DNA of 33,032 bases from Actinomycetota bacterium (GCA_003164955.1 PLRW01000084.1:219-33250), one strand, 5' to 3'; positions 17,171 through 24,867 are shown, counted from the stretch's first letter. Translations and numbers: made by a program. The notes: generated by a model not told the origin, from the sequence alone.

Positions 17171-17494
17171 TCAGCGCAGAAGGCCGAAGTAACGCGAGAG
17201 GCTGTGCTCGACTTGCGCCATGTCATCGCGCGAGAGATAGTCCACGAGTTCGCCGGCGACGTACGAGACGTCAATGGTGCGAACCTGATCGATCAAAATC
17301 CTGGATTCCCGCCCCGCGATCACAACTTCCGGCCGGAACACGGACGCCTGGGCGCTAGTCGAGGTCGGGATGATGGTCACCGTGGACCATGCGTCCTGCT
17401 CGATGCTGATGACGAGTCCGAGACGCCGGCCTCGCTGCTCGTGCCCGCGCTTGGCGTCGCCAAGGTCTACCGGGTAGACCGCCCCACGGATCAC
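17171..17494 (-). CDS. MazF/PemK-family toxin
   Basis: The GTG at 17492-17494 overlaps the antitoxin stop as GTGA. The 107-residue product starts VIRGAVYPVDLGDAKRGHEQ, the MazF opening (R-G-x-V-x-x-V-D-L), followed by GRRLGLVIS and then VTIIPTSTSAQ. These are the strands and loops of the PemK/MazF endoribonuclease fold. DQVRTIDVSYVAGEL matches the conserved DQ-(L/V)-R-(T/A) segment with the catalytic region. MazF toxins cut mRNA at short sequences when the antitoxin is degraded. It lies tail-on to the tRNA-Leu gene, 66 bases away. Confidence 0.87.
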   Translation of the reverse strand: MIRGAVYPVDLGDAKRGHEQRGRRLGLVISIEQDAWSTVTIIPTSTSAQASVFRPEVVIAGRESRILIDQVRTIDVSYVAGELVDYLSRDDMAQVEHSLSRYFGLLR

Positions 17495-17760
17495 GGGCGA
17501 TCCTGCGACCTCGCCGGAACCGTGAGGTTGGTACCGGAGATCCGGACGTTGCCGTCCGTGTCGTACTCCCACGCGTCCGTCTCGGCGGACAGGTCCTCGT
17601 TCCCGAGCCGGTGCATGTCGGCGCGGGCACGCTCCTCCCACGCCTCGCGGTCCAGCAGTCGCAGCGCGCGGCGGATGACGTCACTGGTCTTCTCATCCTC
17701 GCGCCGGTTGGCCTCGATGACACGAAGGTCTTCTTCGGTGGGACGGAATCCGACACTCAT
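17491..17760 (-). CDS. Antitoxin partner of the MazF-like toxin (ribbon-helix-helix type)
   Basis: The ATG at 17758-17760 gives 89 residues. MSVGFRPTEEDLRVIEA and then KTSDVIRRALRLLDRE fit a ribbon-helix-helix DNA-binding head, followed by an acidic tail (LSAETDAWEYDTDG) of the kind that blocks the toxin. The gene comes first and overlaps the toxin by four bases, the standard order for an autorepressed module. A palindromic AT-rich block lies immediately upstream. Confidence 0.82.
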   Translation of the reverse strand: MSVGFRPTEEDLRVIEANRREDEKTSDVIRRALRLLDREAWEERARADMHRLGNEDLSAETDAWEYDTDGNVRISGTNLTVPARSQDRP

Positions 17761-17794
17761 AGGCCCTAGTGTACAACAATTGTTAGACAATTGC
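17761..17794 (-). promoter_or_regulatory. Promoter/operator of the toxin-antitoxin operon
   Basis: On the minus strand a -10-like TACACT (17768-17773) ends 7 bases before the antitoxin ATG. Transcription would then begin at or next to the start codon (leaderless mRNA). Overlapping palindromes AACAATTGTT (17775-17784) and the paired CAATTG motifs (17777-17782 and 17788-17793) give a plausible operator for the antitoxin itself. Confidence 0.5.
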
Positions 17795-17808
17795 AGCCTC
17801 GCTGCCTT

Positions 17809-19383
17809 CTAACCCGGTTCCGGGCCGGAACCGTCTGGGGCCCGACGCATATCGGCCGGTAGCTGCGCGCCGATCGGCTCGAGTTCGTCCGGGGCGAAGT
17901 AGAGAAAACGTCCATGGGTGCGCTGCAGTTCGGCGACGGGGTCGGCGACCGGGCAGACCGCCACGTGCACCTTCCCGTCCACGTCGTGCAGGACCGCTTC
18001 GACCTGGGCCTCCCGGCCGATAAGGAACAGGTCCTGGGCGTCCGCGCGCCGGGCGCCGGGCCGCATCCTGACCTTGCTGCCCCGGGCGACGGTCACTCCC
18101 TCGATGACGACGTGATCGGTTTCCGGCGAGACCGAGGAGTCCGCTCCCGGGTCCCACCAGGGAGCGTCGGGCGTCTGGAACACCGGCACGTCGTCCGCGG
18201 CCGGGGCCCCGGGAAACGGCCCCGCGGTCAACGGCCCCATCGGCTCCGGCCTGCCTGAGCCCTGGATGCCGGCGCCCCGTGTAACCGGGCCCGCGCCGGG
18301 CTCCAGGTACCGGATGGCGCCGTGCAGTTTCTCCATCATCTCCGGCGGCATCCCGTCCAGCCGGTCGATCAGGTCCGCGGCGCGCGGGTCGGTCGCCCGG
18401 GCCTCGCGTTTTTCCTCGTCCGTCAGCGCCATCGTCCGCAGCGTGAGGATCTCGTCGATCTCCGTCGCGTCGAACAGGTCGCCCGCGCTCTCCGGCGCGA
18501 TCTCCGGGTGGTCGTACAGGATGACGGGGGAGGACAGCATCAGGTCGCGGCAGTCTTCCGGGCCGCCCAGCACGGGCCAGGTGCCGATGTTCGTGCAGGC
18601 GGCGACCTCTGCGGCCGCCCACTCCGGATGGTCGGTCATCGAGATGAACGTCCCGCCCGGGATGCGGATCAGCGAGTGCGCCGCGACCAGGGCGTAGCGC
18701 AGGCCTTCCGCCCGCGTTGCCAGCGGGCCCCGCGCCGGGTCCGGTTCGCCGCTGTTCTCGACCCGGACCCGCAGCCGCAGCGCCTGGTACGGGCCGGCCA
18801 CCCGTTCGCCCTGCACGCGCAGCACACCGTCCAGGGCGTCCCACCGGTGGATCAGCCGCCCGGCGACCGCGCCGCGGGAATCGGTCAGGTCCTCGGTGGT
18901 TTCCCCGGCGTCGATGTGGAACGGCAGTTCGGCGCCCGCACCGCCCAGATCGGCGACGGCCAGGTCCGCCCGTTGCTCCCGCTCGGCCGCCGCGGTGAAC
19001 CGGGTGAACTCCGTGCCGTCCACGGTCAGCGCGGGAACGTCCCGCCACGGTGCTGGCCCGGACTGGGCTGGCCCGGACTGGGCCGGTCCTCCGGACTGGG
19101 CCGGGCCGGCCGCTTCCTGGACCAGGCGCTGCTGAACGTGCAGGAAGCGCAGCAGGATCTCGACCCGCGCGCTCGCGGCGCATTCGGCTAGGCACTCGGT
19201 CTGCGACGCGGACGGCTCGTTGTCGTCCACGGCCGCGTACGCGGGTGGCATCAGCACGCCGAACTGGAACCGGGCCTGGTTCTTCCGGGACGATTGCCGG
19301 TACGGGTACAGCAGGTACCCCTCGTACAGGATCGCGTCCGCGACGGCCCGCACGTGCGCGAGGTGGTCCGATGGCGTGCTCAT
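17809..19383 (-). CDS. Uncharacterised 524-residue protein of the group 1h hydrogenase operon
   Basis: The ATG at 19381-19383 overlaps the upstream DUF6084 stop as ATGA. The protein begins MSTPSDHLAHVRAVADAILY and continues EGYLLYPYRQSSRKNQARFQFG. It is soluble and has no signal peptide. A segment of about residues 110-125 is built from QSGPA repeats. The middle region (LRYALVAAHSLIRIPGGTFIS; DHPEWAAAEVAACTNIGTWPVL; DLMLSSPVILYDHPEIAPES; GDLFDATEIDEILTLRT) looks conserved. A Pro-rich linker and a C-terminal part with strands (DHVVIEGVTVARGSKVRM; VHVAVCPVADP) follow. From memory, homologues occur beside DUF6084/DUF5947 in mycobacterial and streptomycete hhy operons; function is unknown. As last gene of the leftward operon it may act in assembly or quinone coupling, which is inference only. 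Confidence 0.82.
   Translation of the reverse strand: MSTPSDHLAHVRAVADAILYEGYLLYPYRQSSRKNQARFQFGVLMPPAYAAVDDNEPSASQTECLAECAASARVEILLRFLHVQQRLVQEAAGPAQSGGPAQSGPAQSGPAPWRDVPALTVDGTEFTRFTAAAEREQRADLAVADLGGAGAELPFHIDAGETTEDLTDSRGAVAGRLIHRWDALDGVLRVQGERVAGPYQALRLRVRVENSGEPDPARGPLATRAEGLRYALVAAHSLIRIPGGTFISMTDHPEWAAAEVAACTNIGTWPVLGGPEDCRDLMLSSPVILYDHPEIAPESAGDLFDATEIDEILTLRTMALTDEEKREARATDPRAADLIDRLDGMPPEMMEKLHGAIRYLEPGAGPVTRGAGIQGSGRPEPMGPLTAGPFPGAPAADDVPVFQTPDAPWWDPGADSSVSPETDHVVIEGVTVARGSKVRMRPGARRADAQDLFLIGREAQVEAVLHDVDGKVHVAVCPVADPVAELQRTHGRFLYFAPDELEPIGAQLPADMRRAPDGSGPEPG
19051..19110. repeat. 15-bp imperfect tandem repeats coding for QSGPA
   Basis: Copies of a CTGGGCTGGCCCGGA-like unit run through 19051-19110 inside the 524-residue gene and encode the QSGGPAQSGPAQSGPA stretch. 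Copy number is likely to vary between strains. Confidence 0.6.
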
Positions 19384-20039
19384 GATGTCCGGTCCGTCGT
19401 GTCCGGGGCGTCCGCCGCCTCGGACAGCAGCGCCGTCACCGTCGAGTCCCAGGTCGGCAGCGCCCGCCGGGTCTTGAACCGCTGCAAGTCGTCGAACGTC
19501 TGCCGGTTGATCGTGATCCAGGCGCTGTTCGGGAAGTGCACGTCGACCGCTTCCCGCCAGACGCTCACCGGGAGCCGGTACACCGCTTCCTTGTGCCACG
19601 GCACCTGCTGCACCTGGAGCCGGCCGTCCACCACCGAGAAGATCGTGCCGCTGAACAGCAGCAGCAGCGGGATCTCCCCGGACTCCAGGCTGGCGAAGTA
19701 GCGGCCGTAGCCGACCTCCAGGTCGAAGCTGAAGTTGATCGGGATCTGCACCTCGGTGCTCCCGGTGAAGCTGGTCACCATCGTCGAGAGGTTGGTGAAC
19801 TGCATCGGCTTCAGCGTGTCGGCCCAGCGGGCCGTGTCGCCGAACACGTCGTGCAGCCGCTCTTCCTCGGTCGACGTGTAGCGGCGGCGCGCGGGCTCGA
19901 TCCGGATCTGGGTGCGCAGCGCGATCGTGTCGATCCGCTGCCTGCTGGTCTCGCTGATCCGCAGCGTCAGCGTGATGGTCGGCATGACCGCGTACCGTTC
20001 GGCCTGCGCGGCGATGCAGTCAAAGGCCAGGTCCGCCAT
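19380..20039 (-). CDS. DUF6084 family protein, hydrogenase-associated
   Basis: The ATG at 20037-20039 lies one base after the upstream DUF5947 stop and gives 219 residues. MADLAFDCIAAQAERYAVMPT is followed by alternating strands (ITLTLRISETSRQRIDTIAL) and a conserved PINFSFDLEVGYGRYFASLE, then GEIPLLLLFSGTIF. The pattern suggests an all-beta or alpha/beta soluble protein; there are no cysteine metal motifs. I know this family from actinobacterial group 1h hydrogenase operons. No activity has been assigned. Tight overlap with both neighbours implies coupled translation and a shared complex or process. Confidence 0.85.
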   Translation of the reverse strand: MADLAFDCIAAQAERYAVMPTITLTLRISETSRQRIDTIALRTQIRIEPARRRYTSTEEERLHDVFGDTARWADTLKPMQFTNLSTMVTSFTGSTEVQIPINFSFDLEVGYGRYFASLESGEIPLLLLFSGTIFSVVDGRLQVQQVPWHKEAVYRLPVSVWREAVDVHFPNSAWITINRQTFDDLQRFKTRRALPTWDSTVTALLSEAADAPDTTDRTS

Positions 20040-20040
20040 C

Positions 20041-20862
20041 TCAGTGCGCCGGCCCTCGGTCGGCCCGGTCGGGCAGGGGCAGGAACCGCGCCCGGGAACG
20101 TACCGACTCCAGGAACGCGGCGATGCTCTGCCGGGCCTCCGCGCCGCCGTCGAAGCCGCGCCAGTACAGCCGCATCCGCCCGGCCAGCTCGTAGCACGCG
20201 TCGATCGGCACCAGGAAGTGCTCGACGGTATCGTCCGTCCGGGAGATCAGCGTCGCCTCGACGTCCGGTTCCATCGCCTGCAACAGCGGATGCTCCGCCG
20301 ACAGCTGCGCCCAGGCCGTGAGGTCGAGCCGGCATTCGGTGGCGCCCGCCGGGCTCGGGTAGAACGCCCCGACCTCGTCCCGCTGCGAGCTGCGCAGGAA
20401 GAAGGCCAGCCCGACCGGGATCTCAAGCTCCTCCCATTCGCGCGCGGACATCGGGTGCACCGGGTCGTGCAGGTACCGATCCGGGATCGCGCGGTACCGC
20501 CCCCGGCCCGTCCGGGTACTTGCCCGGGTGCTTGCCCGGGTGTGCGGGAGGGCCGCCTGAGTCTGGGTGAAGAGCAGGTAGCAGGCGCGGCAGGCGCACA
20601 TCAGCGACGAGTTCTGCAGGTCGGCCACGTGCGAATGCTCGGCCGGGATCCGTTCCGCGCACATCTCGCACTTTTCCTCGGGCGCCTGTGCCGCCGCGGT
20701 CCCGTCAGGCGCCGGGGCAACCGCCGGCGGGGGTGCCGCCTGGGCGGGTACTTGTCCCGGCATGACCCGCGCCCGCGGCACGGGGGGCGCCGGCGGCTCA
20801 GTGGGCGGCGCGGCGGGTGCCCCCGGCACGAACCGTCCCAGTCCGCCAGGGCGTGCTGTCAT
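20041..20862 (-). CDS. DUF5947 family protein with zinc-ribbon-like cluster, hydrogenase-associated
   Basis: The protein has 273 residues; the ATG at 20860-20862 overlaps the upstream HhyE-like stop as ATGA. The first 60 residues are Pro/Ala-rich and disordered. Next comes a metal-binding-looking block with C65, C68, H76, H78, C89, C91 and C94 (KCEMCAERIPAEHSHV and LMCACRACYLLF). The C-terminal half (RYRAIPDRYLHDP, IPVGLAFFLRSS, FYPSPAGATECRLDLTAW) is conserved in the family and probably folds as its own domain. The cysteines could hold zinc or an iron-sulfur cluster. I recognise the family as a fixed partner of group 1h hydrogenases; its role is unproven. Confidence 0.85.
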   Translation of the reverse strand: MTARPGGLGRFVPGAPAAPPTEPPAPPVPRARVMPGQVPAQAAPPPAVAPAPDGTAAAQAPEEKCEMCAERIPAEHSHVADLQNSSLMCACRACYLLFTQTQAALPHTRASTRASTRTGRGRYRAIPDRYLHDPVHPMSAREWEELEIPVGLAFFLRSSQRDEVGAFYPSPAGATECRLDLTAWAQLSAEHPLLQAMEPDVEATLISRTDDTVEHFLVPIDACYELAGRMRLYWRGFDGGAEARQSIAAFLESVRSRARFLPLPDRADRGPAH

Positions 20863-21740
20863 GAGCGGACCGCCGCCGGGATCGCGACCCGCACCCCCTG
20901 GCTATCGGTGACGAGCGGCAGCGGGTCCAGATGCAGGCTGGGGTCGCTGAGCCCGCGCCCGGCCCGGCTCACATCGTAGGACGTGCCGCACTCACAGGTG
21001 AGCACCTCGCGCGCCAGGTGCCCGCCGCCCATGCTCTGGCCGCACGCCGCGCACGCGTCCTGGTAGGCGTACAGCGTCCCGCGCACCGAGCAGACGAGGA
21101 TCGGCATATCGCCCGCGGTCACGCGGACCGGCCGGGCGCTGGGCGGCCCCATCTCGGTCAGCGTGACCCAGCTGCCGTGACCGTCCGGCACGACGGAGGG
21201 CGCCGCGACCGCCGCGTCCGGCCGGGTGCCGATCTGCAGCAGCACCGGCGCGGCCGGGGCGGGAGACTCGGTCATCCCCTCGACCACGACCTCGCTCACC
21301 TCGGGCGCCGCGTCCTTGACCGCGCCTTCGATGGCCAGCTGCACGGTGACGGCCGAGGAGGGGCAGCCGTTGCAGTTGCCCTCCAGCGTCAGCCGGGCGA
21401 TCCCGTCGGTGACCCCGGTGTAGTGGACCCCGCCGGCGTGTGAGCCCAGGTAGGGCCGGACCCGGTCCAGCGCCCGCTGGATCCGCGCGTCGACGTCGAG
21501 CGGGTGCAGGCCGTGCAGCAGGAGCAGGCTTTCCACCAGCGGGTCGCCGGTCAGCCGGTCCAGCGTGGCGGCCCCGGCGGCGCCTTCTTCCCGCAGCGCA
21601 CCGACGATGTGGGTCAGGCCGTCCCCGTACAGGCCGACCAGCAGCCGGACGAGTTCCTCGGCCGCGGGGCCCTGGCCGTGCCTGGCCAGTACGCCGAGCA
21701 ATTCCTCGATCTGGTCGCCGATCTGCTGCACGCGGGTCAT
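20859..21740 (-). CDS. hhyE: HhyE-like protein: NifU C-terminal domain fused to a Rieske-like domain with cysteine ligands
   Basis: The ATG at 21738-21740, with a GGAGGGGA ribosome-binding site upstream, gives 293 residues. An N-terminal helical part leads to a NifU_C domain (about 80-155) with the cluster motif GNCNGCPSSAV (C123, C126). A linker follows, then a C-terminal Rieske-like domain (about 190-290) with ILVCSVRGTLYAYQDACAAC and LTCECGTSYDV. The usual CxH and CxxH ligand boxes are replaced by C230-x-x-C233 and C249-x-C251. Mycobacterial studies propose HhyE as an iron-sulfur electron carrier between HhySL and the respiratory chain; the symbol is used by position and architecture. It is separated from hhyL by a 13-bp-stem hairpin. 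Confidence 0.88.
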   Translation of the reverse strand: MTRVQQIGDQIEELLGVLARHGQGPAAEELVRLLVGLYGDGLTHIVGALREEGAAGAATLDRLTGDPLVESLLLLHGLHPLDVDARIQRALDRVRPYLGSHAGGVHYTGVTDGIARLTLEGNCNGCPSSAVTVQLAIEGAVKDAAPEVSEVVVEGMTESPAPAAPVLLQIGTRPDAAVAAPSVVPDGHGSWVTLTEMGPPSARPVRVTAGDMPILVCSVRGTLYAYQDACAACGQSMGGGHLAREVLTCECGTSYDVSRAGRGLSDPSLHLDPLPLVTDSQGVRVAIPAAVRS

Positions 21741-21830
21741 TTGTGATCCCCTCCGTGTTCCGCTGTAGCCGTCATCGATGCCGGGGCGGTCTGGACCGTG
21801 CCGGTGCTGTCCACGTCGTCCTGACGGCAT

Positions 21831-21866
21831 CATGTCCCTGGCGGCGGGGCCGTCGCCAGGGACATG
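21831..21866 (-). promoter_or_regulatory. Strong 13-bp hairpin between hhyL and hhyE
   Basis: CATGTCCCTGGCG and CGCCAGGGACATG are perfect complements around the 10-base loop GCGGGGCCGT. It begins 16 bases past the hhyL stop, in the leftward transcript, and has no T-tract. A 3' stabiliser, processing site or partial terminator setting the HhySL to accessory protein ratio is likely. Confidence 0.7.
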
Positions 21867-21882
21867 ACCGCTCCGCCGGCGA

Positions 21883-23667
21883 TCAGGTGGACAGGGTGAC
21901 CCCCATCGGGGAGTGCACCGTATCCACCGTCTTGCCGCCGCCCAGGTACATGTGCACGCCGCACGGCAGGCACGGGTCGAAGCTGCGGACGGCCCGCATG
22001 ATGTCGATGCCCTTGAAGGAGTCCGGCGGGTTCTCCTCGAAGATCGGCGTGTTCTGCACGGCGTCCTCGTACGGCCCGGGAGTCCCGTAGCTGTCCCGCA
22101 CGCTGGCGTTCCACGGGGTCGGCGGGTAGGGGTGGTAGTTGGCGATCTTGCCGCCCCTGATCACCATGTGGTGGGACAGCACCCCGCGCACGGCCTCGGT
22201 GAAGCCGCAGCTGTTGGCCTCGTCGGGTACGGAGAACGGCTCCCAGGTCTTGGTCCGGCCCGCCCGGATCTCGGCCAGCGCCTTCTCGGTGAAGTGCAGC
22301 GCGCAGGCGGCGGCGTAGGCCTGGAAGTAGGTCCGGGCCCGGTCCCGCTCGATCGCGTTGGACAGCGGCGCCCCCGACTTGTCGTAGGGCACCTTCCACT
22401 CGAAGGTGACCTCCGGCTTGGTCGCGGTCCGCGGCAGGTTGATCAGCACGCTGCTGCCGGTGGACTTGACGTAGCCGAAGTCGACCAGATTGCCCTGGGC
22501 GGTCGCCCACAGCCGGGCGATCGGGCCGCCGCCGGTGTCGGCCGCGAGGTAGTTGGTGCCGTCGTACCAGCGCGGGGACATGACCCAGCTGTACTTGCCG
22601 CCGAAGTCACGCTTGGCCGGCCGCGGGATCGTGTGCTGGTTCCACGGATGCCGGCGGTCCACCGGGTTCCCCAGCGGGTCCCGCGTGACGAACATTTCCT
22701 GGTCTTCCCAGTCCTCGTAGTACGAACTGCCGAGCAGGATGCGGATGCCGAGGTTGATCTCGACCAGGTCGTTGGTGAGCAGCTGCCCGTCCCGGATCAC
22801 ACCGGGGCTGACGAACATCTTCCGGCCCCAGTTGGTCATGTTCTCGTACCGGAAGTCGCAGAACTCGGGGTCGTTCAGGCTGCCCCAGCACACCATGTCG
22901 GCGCGGCGCCGCCCGACCTCCTCATAGCCCGGCAGTGCCTCGTAGAAGAAGTCGAACAGGTCGTCGTGCATGGGGACGACCCGCTTCATGAACTCGACGT
23001 AGCGCATCAGCCGGGTCAGGTAGTCGGTGAACAGCTGCAGCGTGGCGGTCGTGCCCACGCCGCCCGGGTACAGCGTCGAGGGGTGCACGTGGCGCCCCTC
23101 CATCAGGCAGAACATCTCCCGCGTGGACCGGCTGACCTGGAGCGCCTCGCGGTAGAACTCGCCTTCCAGCGGGTTGAGCGACCGCATGATGTCGCCGATG
23201 GTCCGGTACCCGTGCTGGGCGGCGTGCGGTGCGTCGGTGTGATTGGCCATCTCCAGCACGCCGGGGTTGGTCTCGCCGACCATCTTCTCGCAGAAGTCGA
23301 CGCCCACCAGGTTCTCCTGGAAGATGTTGTGGTCGAACATGTACTCCGCGGACTCGCCCAGGTTGATGATCCACTCGCCCAGGTGCGGCGGGCGCACGCC
23401 GTAGGCCATGTTCTGGTTGTAGACCGAGCACGTCGCGTGGTTGTCACCGCAGATCCCGCAGATGCGGCTGGTGATGAAGTGCGCGTCGCGCGGGTCCTTG
23501 CCCTTCATGAAGATGCTGTAGCCGCGGAAGATCGACGAGGTGCTGTGGCACTCGACGACGCGCTTCTGCTTGAAGTCCACCTTGGTGTAAATGCCGAGGC
23601 TGCCCACGATCCGGGTGATCGGGTCCCAGGACATCTCCCTGATGTCGGAGTCCTGTGCCGTGGTCAT
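21883..23667 (-). CDS. hhyL: [NiFe]-hydrogenase group 1h large subunit
   Basis: The 594-residue catalytic subunit has both cysteine pairs that hold the Ni-Fe(CN)2CO site: L1 motif SRICGICGDNH (C70, C73) and L2 motif DPCLPCGVH (C566, C569). The wording of L1 (RICGICGDNHATCSVYNQN) and the long MYLGGGKTVDTVHSPMG tail are those of group 1h (formerly group 5) actinobacterial enzymes. The 22 residues after H572 should be removed by the endopeptidase encoded at 28388-28903 once nickel is inserted. It oxidises H2 at trace levels in air, with oxygen tolerance. It follows hhyS by 67 bases and has an AGGGGAAGGG ribosome-binding site. Confidence 0.97.
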   Translation of the reverse strand: MTTAQDSDIREMSWDPITRIVGSLGIYTKVDFKQKRVVECHSTSSIFRGYSIFMKGKDPRDAHFITSRICGICGDNHATCSVYNQNMAYGVRPPHLGEWIINLGESAEYMFDHNIFQENLVGVDFCEKMVGETNPGVLEMANHTDAPHAAQHGYRTIGDIMRSLNPLEGEFYREALQVSRSTREMFCLMEGRHVHPSTLYPGGVGTTATLQLFTDYLTRLMRYVEFMKRVVPMHDDLFDFFYEALPGYEEVGRRRADMVCWGSLNDPEFCDFRYENMTNWGRKMFVSPGVIRDGQLLTNDLVEINLGIRILLGSSYYEDWEDQEMFVTRDPLGNPVDRRHPWNQHTIPRPAKRDFGGKYSWVMSPRWYDGTNYLAADTGGGPIARLWATAQGNLVDFGYVKSTGSSVLINLPRTATKPEVTFEWKVPYDKSGAPLSNAIERDRARTYFQAYAAACALHFTEKALAEIRAGRTKTWEPFSVPDEANSCGFTEAVRGVLSHHMVIRGGKIANYHPYPPTPWNASVRDSYGTPGPYEDAVQNTPIFEENPPDSFKGIDIMRAVRSFDPCLPCGVHMYLGGGKTVDTVHSPMGVTLST

Positions 23668-23734
23668 CGCTGATCCCTTCCCCTCGCAATGGGCGCGGCG
23701 GCCGGCCCGAAGCCGGACGGCATCACCATGTGTG

Positions 23735-24808
23735 TCACCAGGTCTGCTTGTAGCCGGTCAGGAGCTCGGCGCTCTTCTTGCGCCACTTCGGCTCCTCGTC
23801 CGCGGTCTTGGCGGTGAAGCCGCGCAGGGTGCGGATCACCGTCCCGTACATGCTGCTTGCGGTGGTGGAAACCCTCGATCCCGGCGGCTCGTCCATGAAC
23901 GGCATGAACTTGTCCGGGAAGCCGGGCATGGTGCAGGCGATGCAGATGCCGCCGACGTTCGGGCAGCCGCCCACACCGTTGATCCAGCCGCGCTTGGGCA
24001 CGTTGCACTTGACCACCGGTCCCCAGCAGCCCAGTTTGACCAGGCACTTGGCCGACCCGTACTCGGCGGCGAAGTCGCCCTGCTCGTAGTAACCGGCGCG
24101 GTCGCAGCCCTCGTGCACGGTCGCCCCGAACAGCCAGGCCGGGCGGAGCGCCTCGTCCAGCGGGATCATCGGCGCCTGGCCGGCCACCTGGTAGAGCAGG
24201 TAAAGAATGGTCTCGGACAGGTTGTCCGGGTGAATGGGGCAGCCTGGCACGCAGACAATCGGCAGGCCGGCCTTGGACCGCCAGTCCCAGCCGAGGTAGT
24301 CCGGCACGCCCATCGCGCCGGTCGGGTTGCCGGCCATGGCGTGGATGCCGCCGTAGGTCGCGCAGGTCCCGACCGCGAGGATCCCCGTGGCCTTGGGGGC
24401 CAGCCGGTCCAGCCATTCGCTGGTGGTCATCGGCTGGCCGGTGGCCGGGTTGTTGCCGAAGCCGCACCAGTAGCCTTCGCTCTTGATGGCCTCGTTCGGG
24501 ATCGAGCCCTCGACGACCAGCACGAACGGGTCGAGTTCACCCCGGTCGGCCTTGTGCCACCACTCGATGAAGTTGTCCGCGCCCTGCTCCGGGCCGCACT
24601 CGAAGTCGATCAGCGGCCAGTGCACCGCGACCTGGGGCAGCCCCGGCAGGGCGCCCATCACGATCTCCTCGATGCTGGGCTGCGTCGCTGCGGTCAGGGC
24701 CACTGAGTCCCCGTCGCAGCTCAGCCCGCCGTTCATCCAGAGAATGTGCAGAACCGGCTCGGCCTTTTCGGCCGGGGCAGCGCTGTTAGCTTGTGGGTCT
24801 GTGGCCAT
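23735..24808 (-). CDS. hhyS: [NiFe]-hydrogenase group 1h small subunit
   Basis: The ATG at 24806-24808 follows AAGGAGGTGG at ideal distance. The 357-residue iron-sulfur subunit has no twin-arginine signal and no C-terminal membrane anchor, so the enzyme is made in the cytosol. The proximal-cluster motif is LSCDGDSV: C31 followed by D34 where standard hydrogenases have a second cysteine. This three-Cys/one-Asp pattern is known from the Ralstonia actinobacterial-type hydrogenase. Further ligands are visible in AVGTCATYGG, CVPGCPIHP, HEGCDRAGYYEQGD, KLGCWGPVVKCNVP and GGCPNVGGICIACTMPGFPD. It passes electrons from the Ni-Fe site to its partner, probably the HhyE-like protein. Confidence 0.97.
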   Translation of the reverse strand: MATDPQANSAAPAEKAEPVLHILWMNGGLSCDGDSVALTAATQPSIEEIVMGALPGLPQVAVHWPLIDFECGPEQGADNFIEWWHKADRGELDPFVLVVEGSIPNEAIKSEGYWCGFGNNPATGQPMTTSEWLDRLAPKATGILAVGTCATYGGIHAMAGNPTGAMGVPDYLGWDWRSKAGLPIVCVPGCPIHPDNLSETILYLLYQVAGQAPMIPLDEALRPAWLFGATVHEGCDRAGYYEQGDFAAEYGSAKCLVKLGCWGPVVKCNVPKRGWINGVGGCPNVGGICIACTMPGFPDKFMPFMDEPPGSRVSTTASSMYGTVIRTLRGFTAKTADEEPKWRKKSAELLTGYKQTW

Positions 24809-24867
24809 AGGGAGGCCACCTCCTTGCTGGATCGCTGGCCTGCGGGTCGCTCGCGCGCCCGCTCCCC

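Noticed and set aside
20510..20560. CTTGCCCGGGT-type 12-base repeats in the DUF5947 gene as a regulatory array
   Set aside because: In-frame and simply encode an RASTRAST linker; probably coding slippage only.
21913..23673. 586-codon open frame on the plus strand, antisense to hhyL
   Set aside because: It is a mirror of hhyL codon structure in high-GC DNA; the product is Val/His/Gly/Arg-rich and matches no family, while hhyL is certain.
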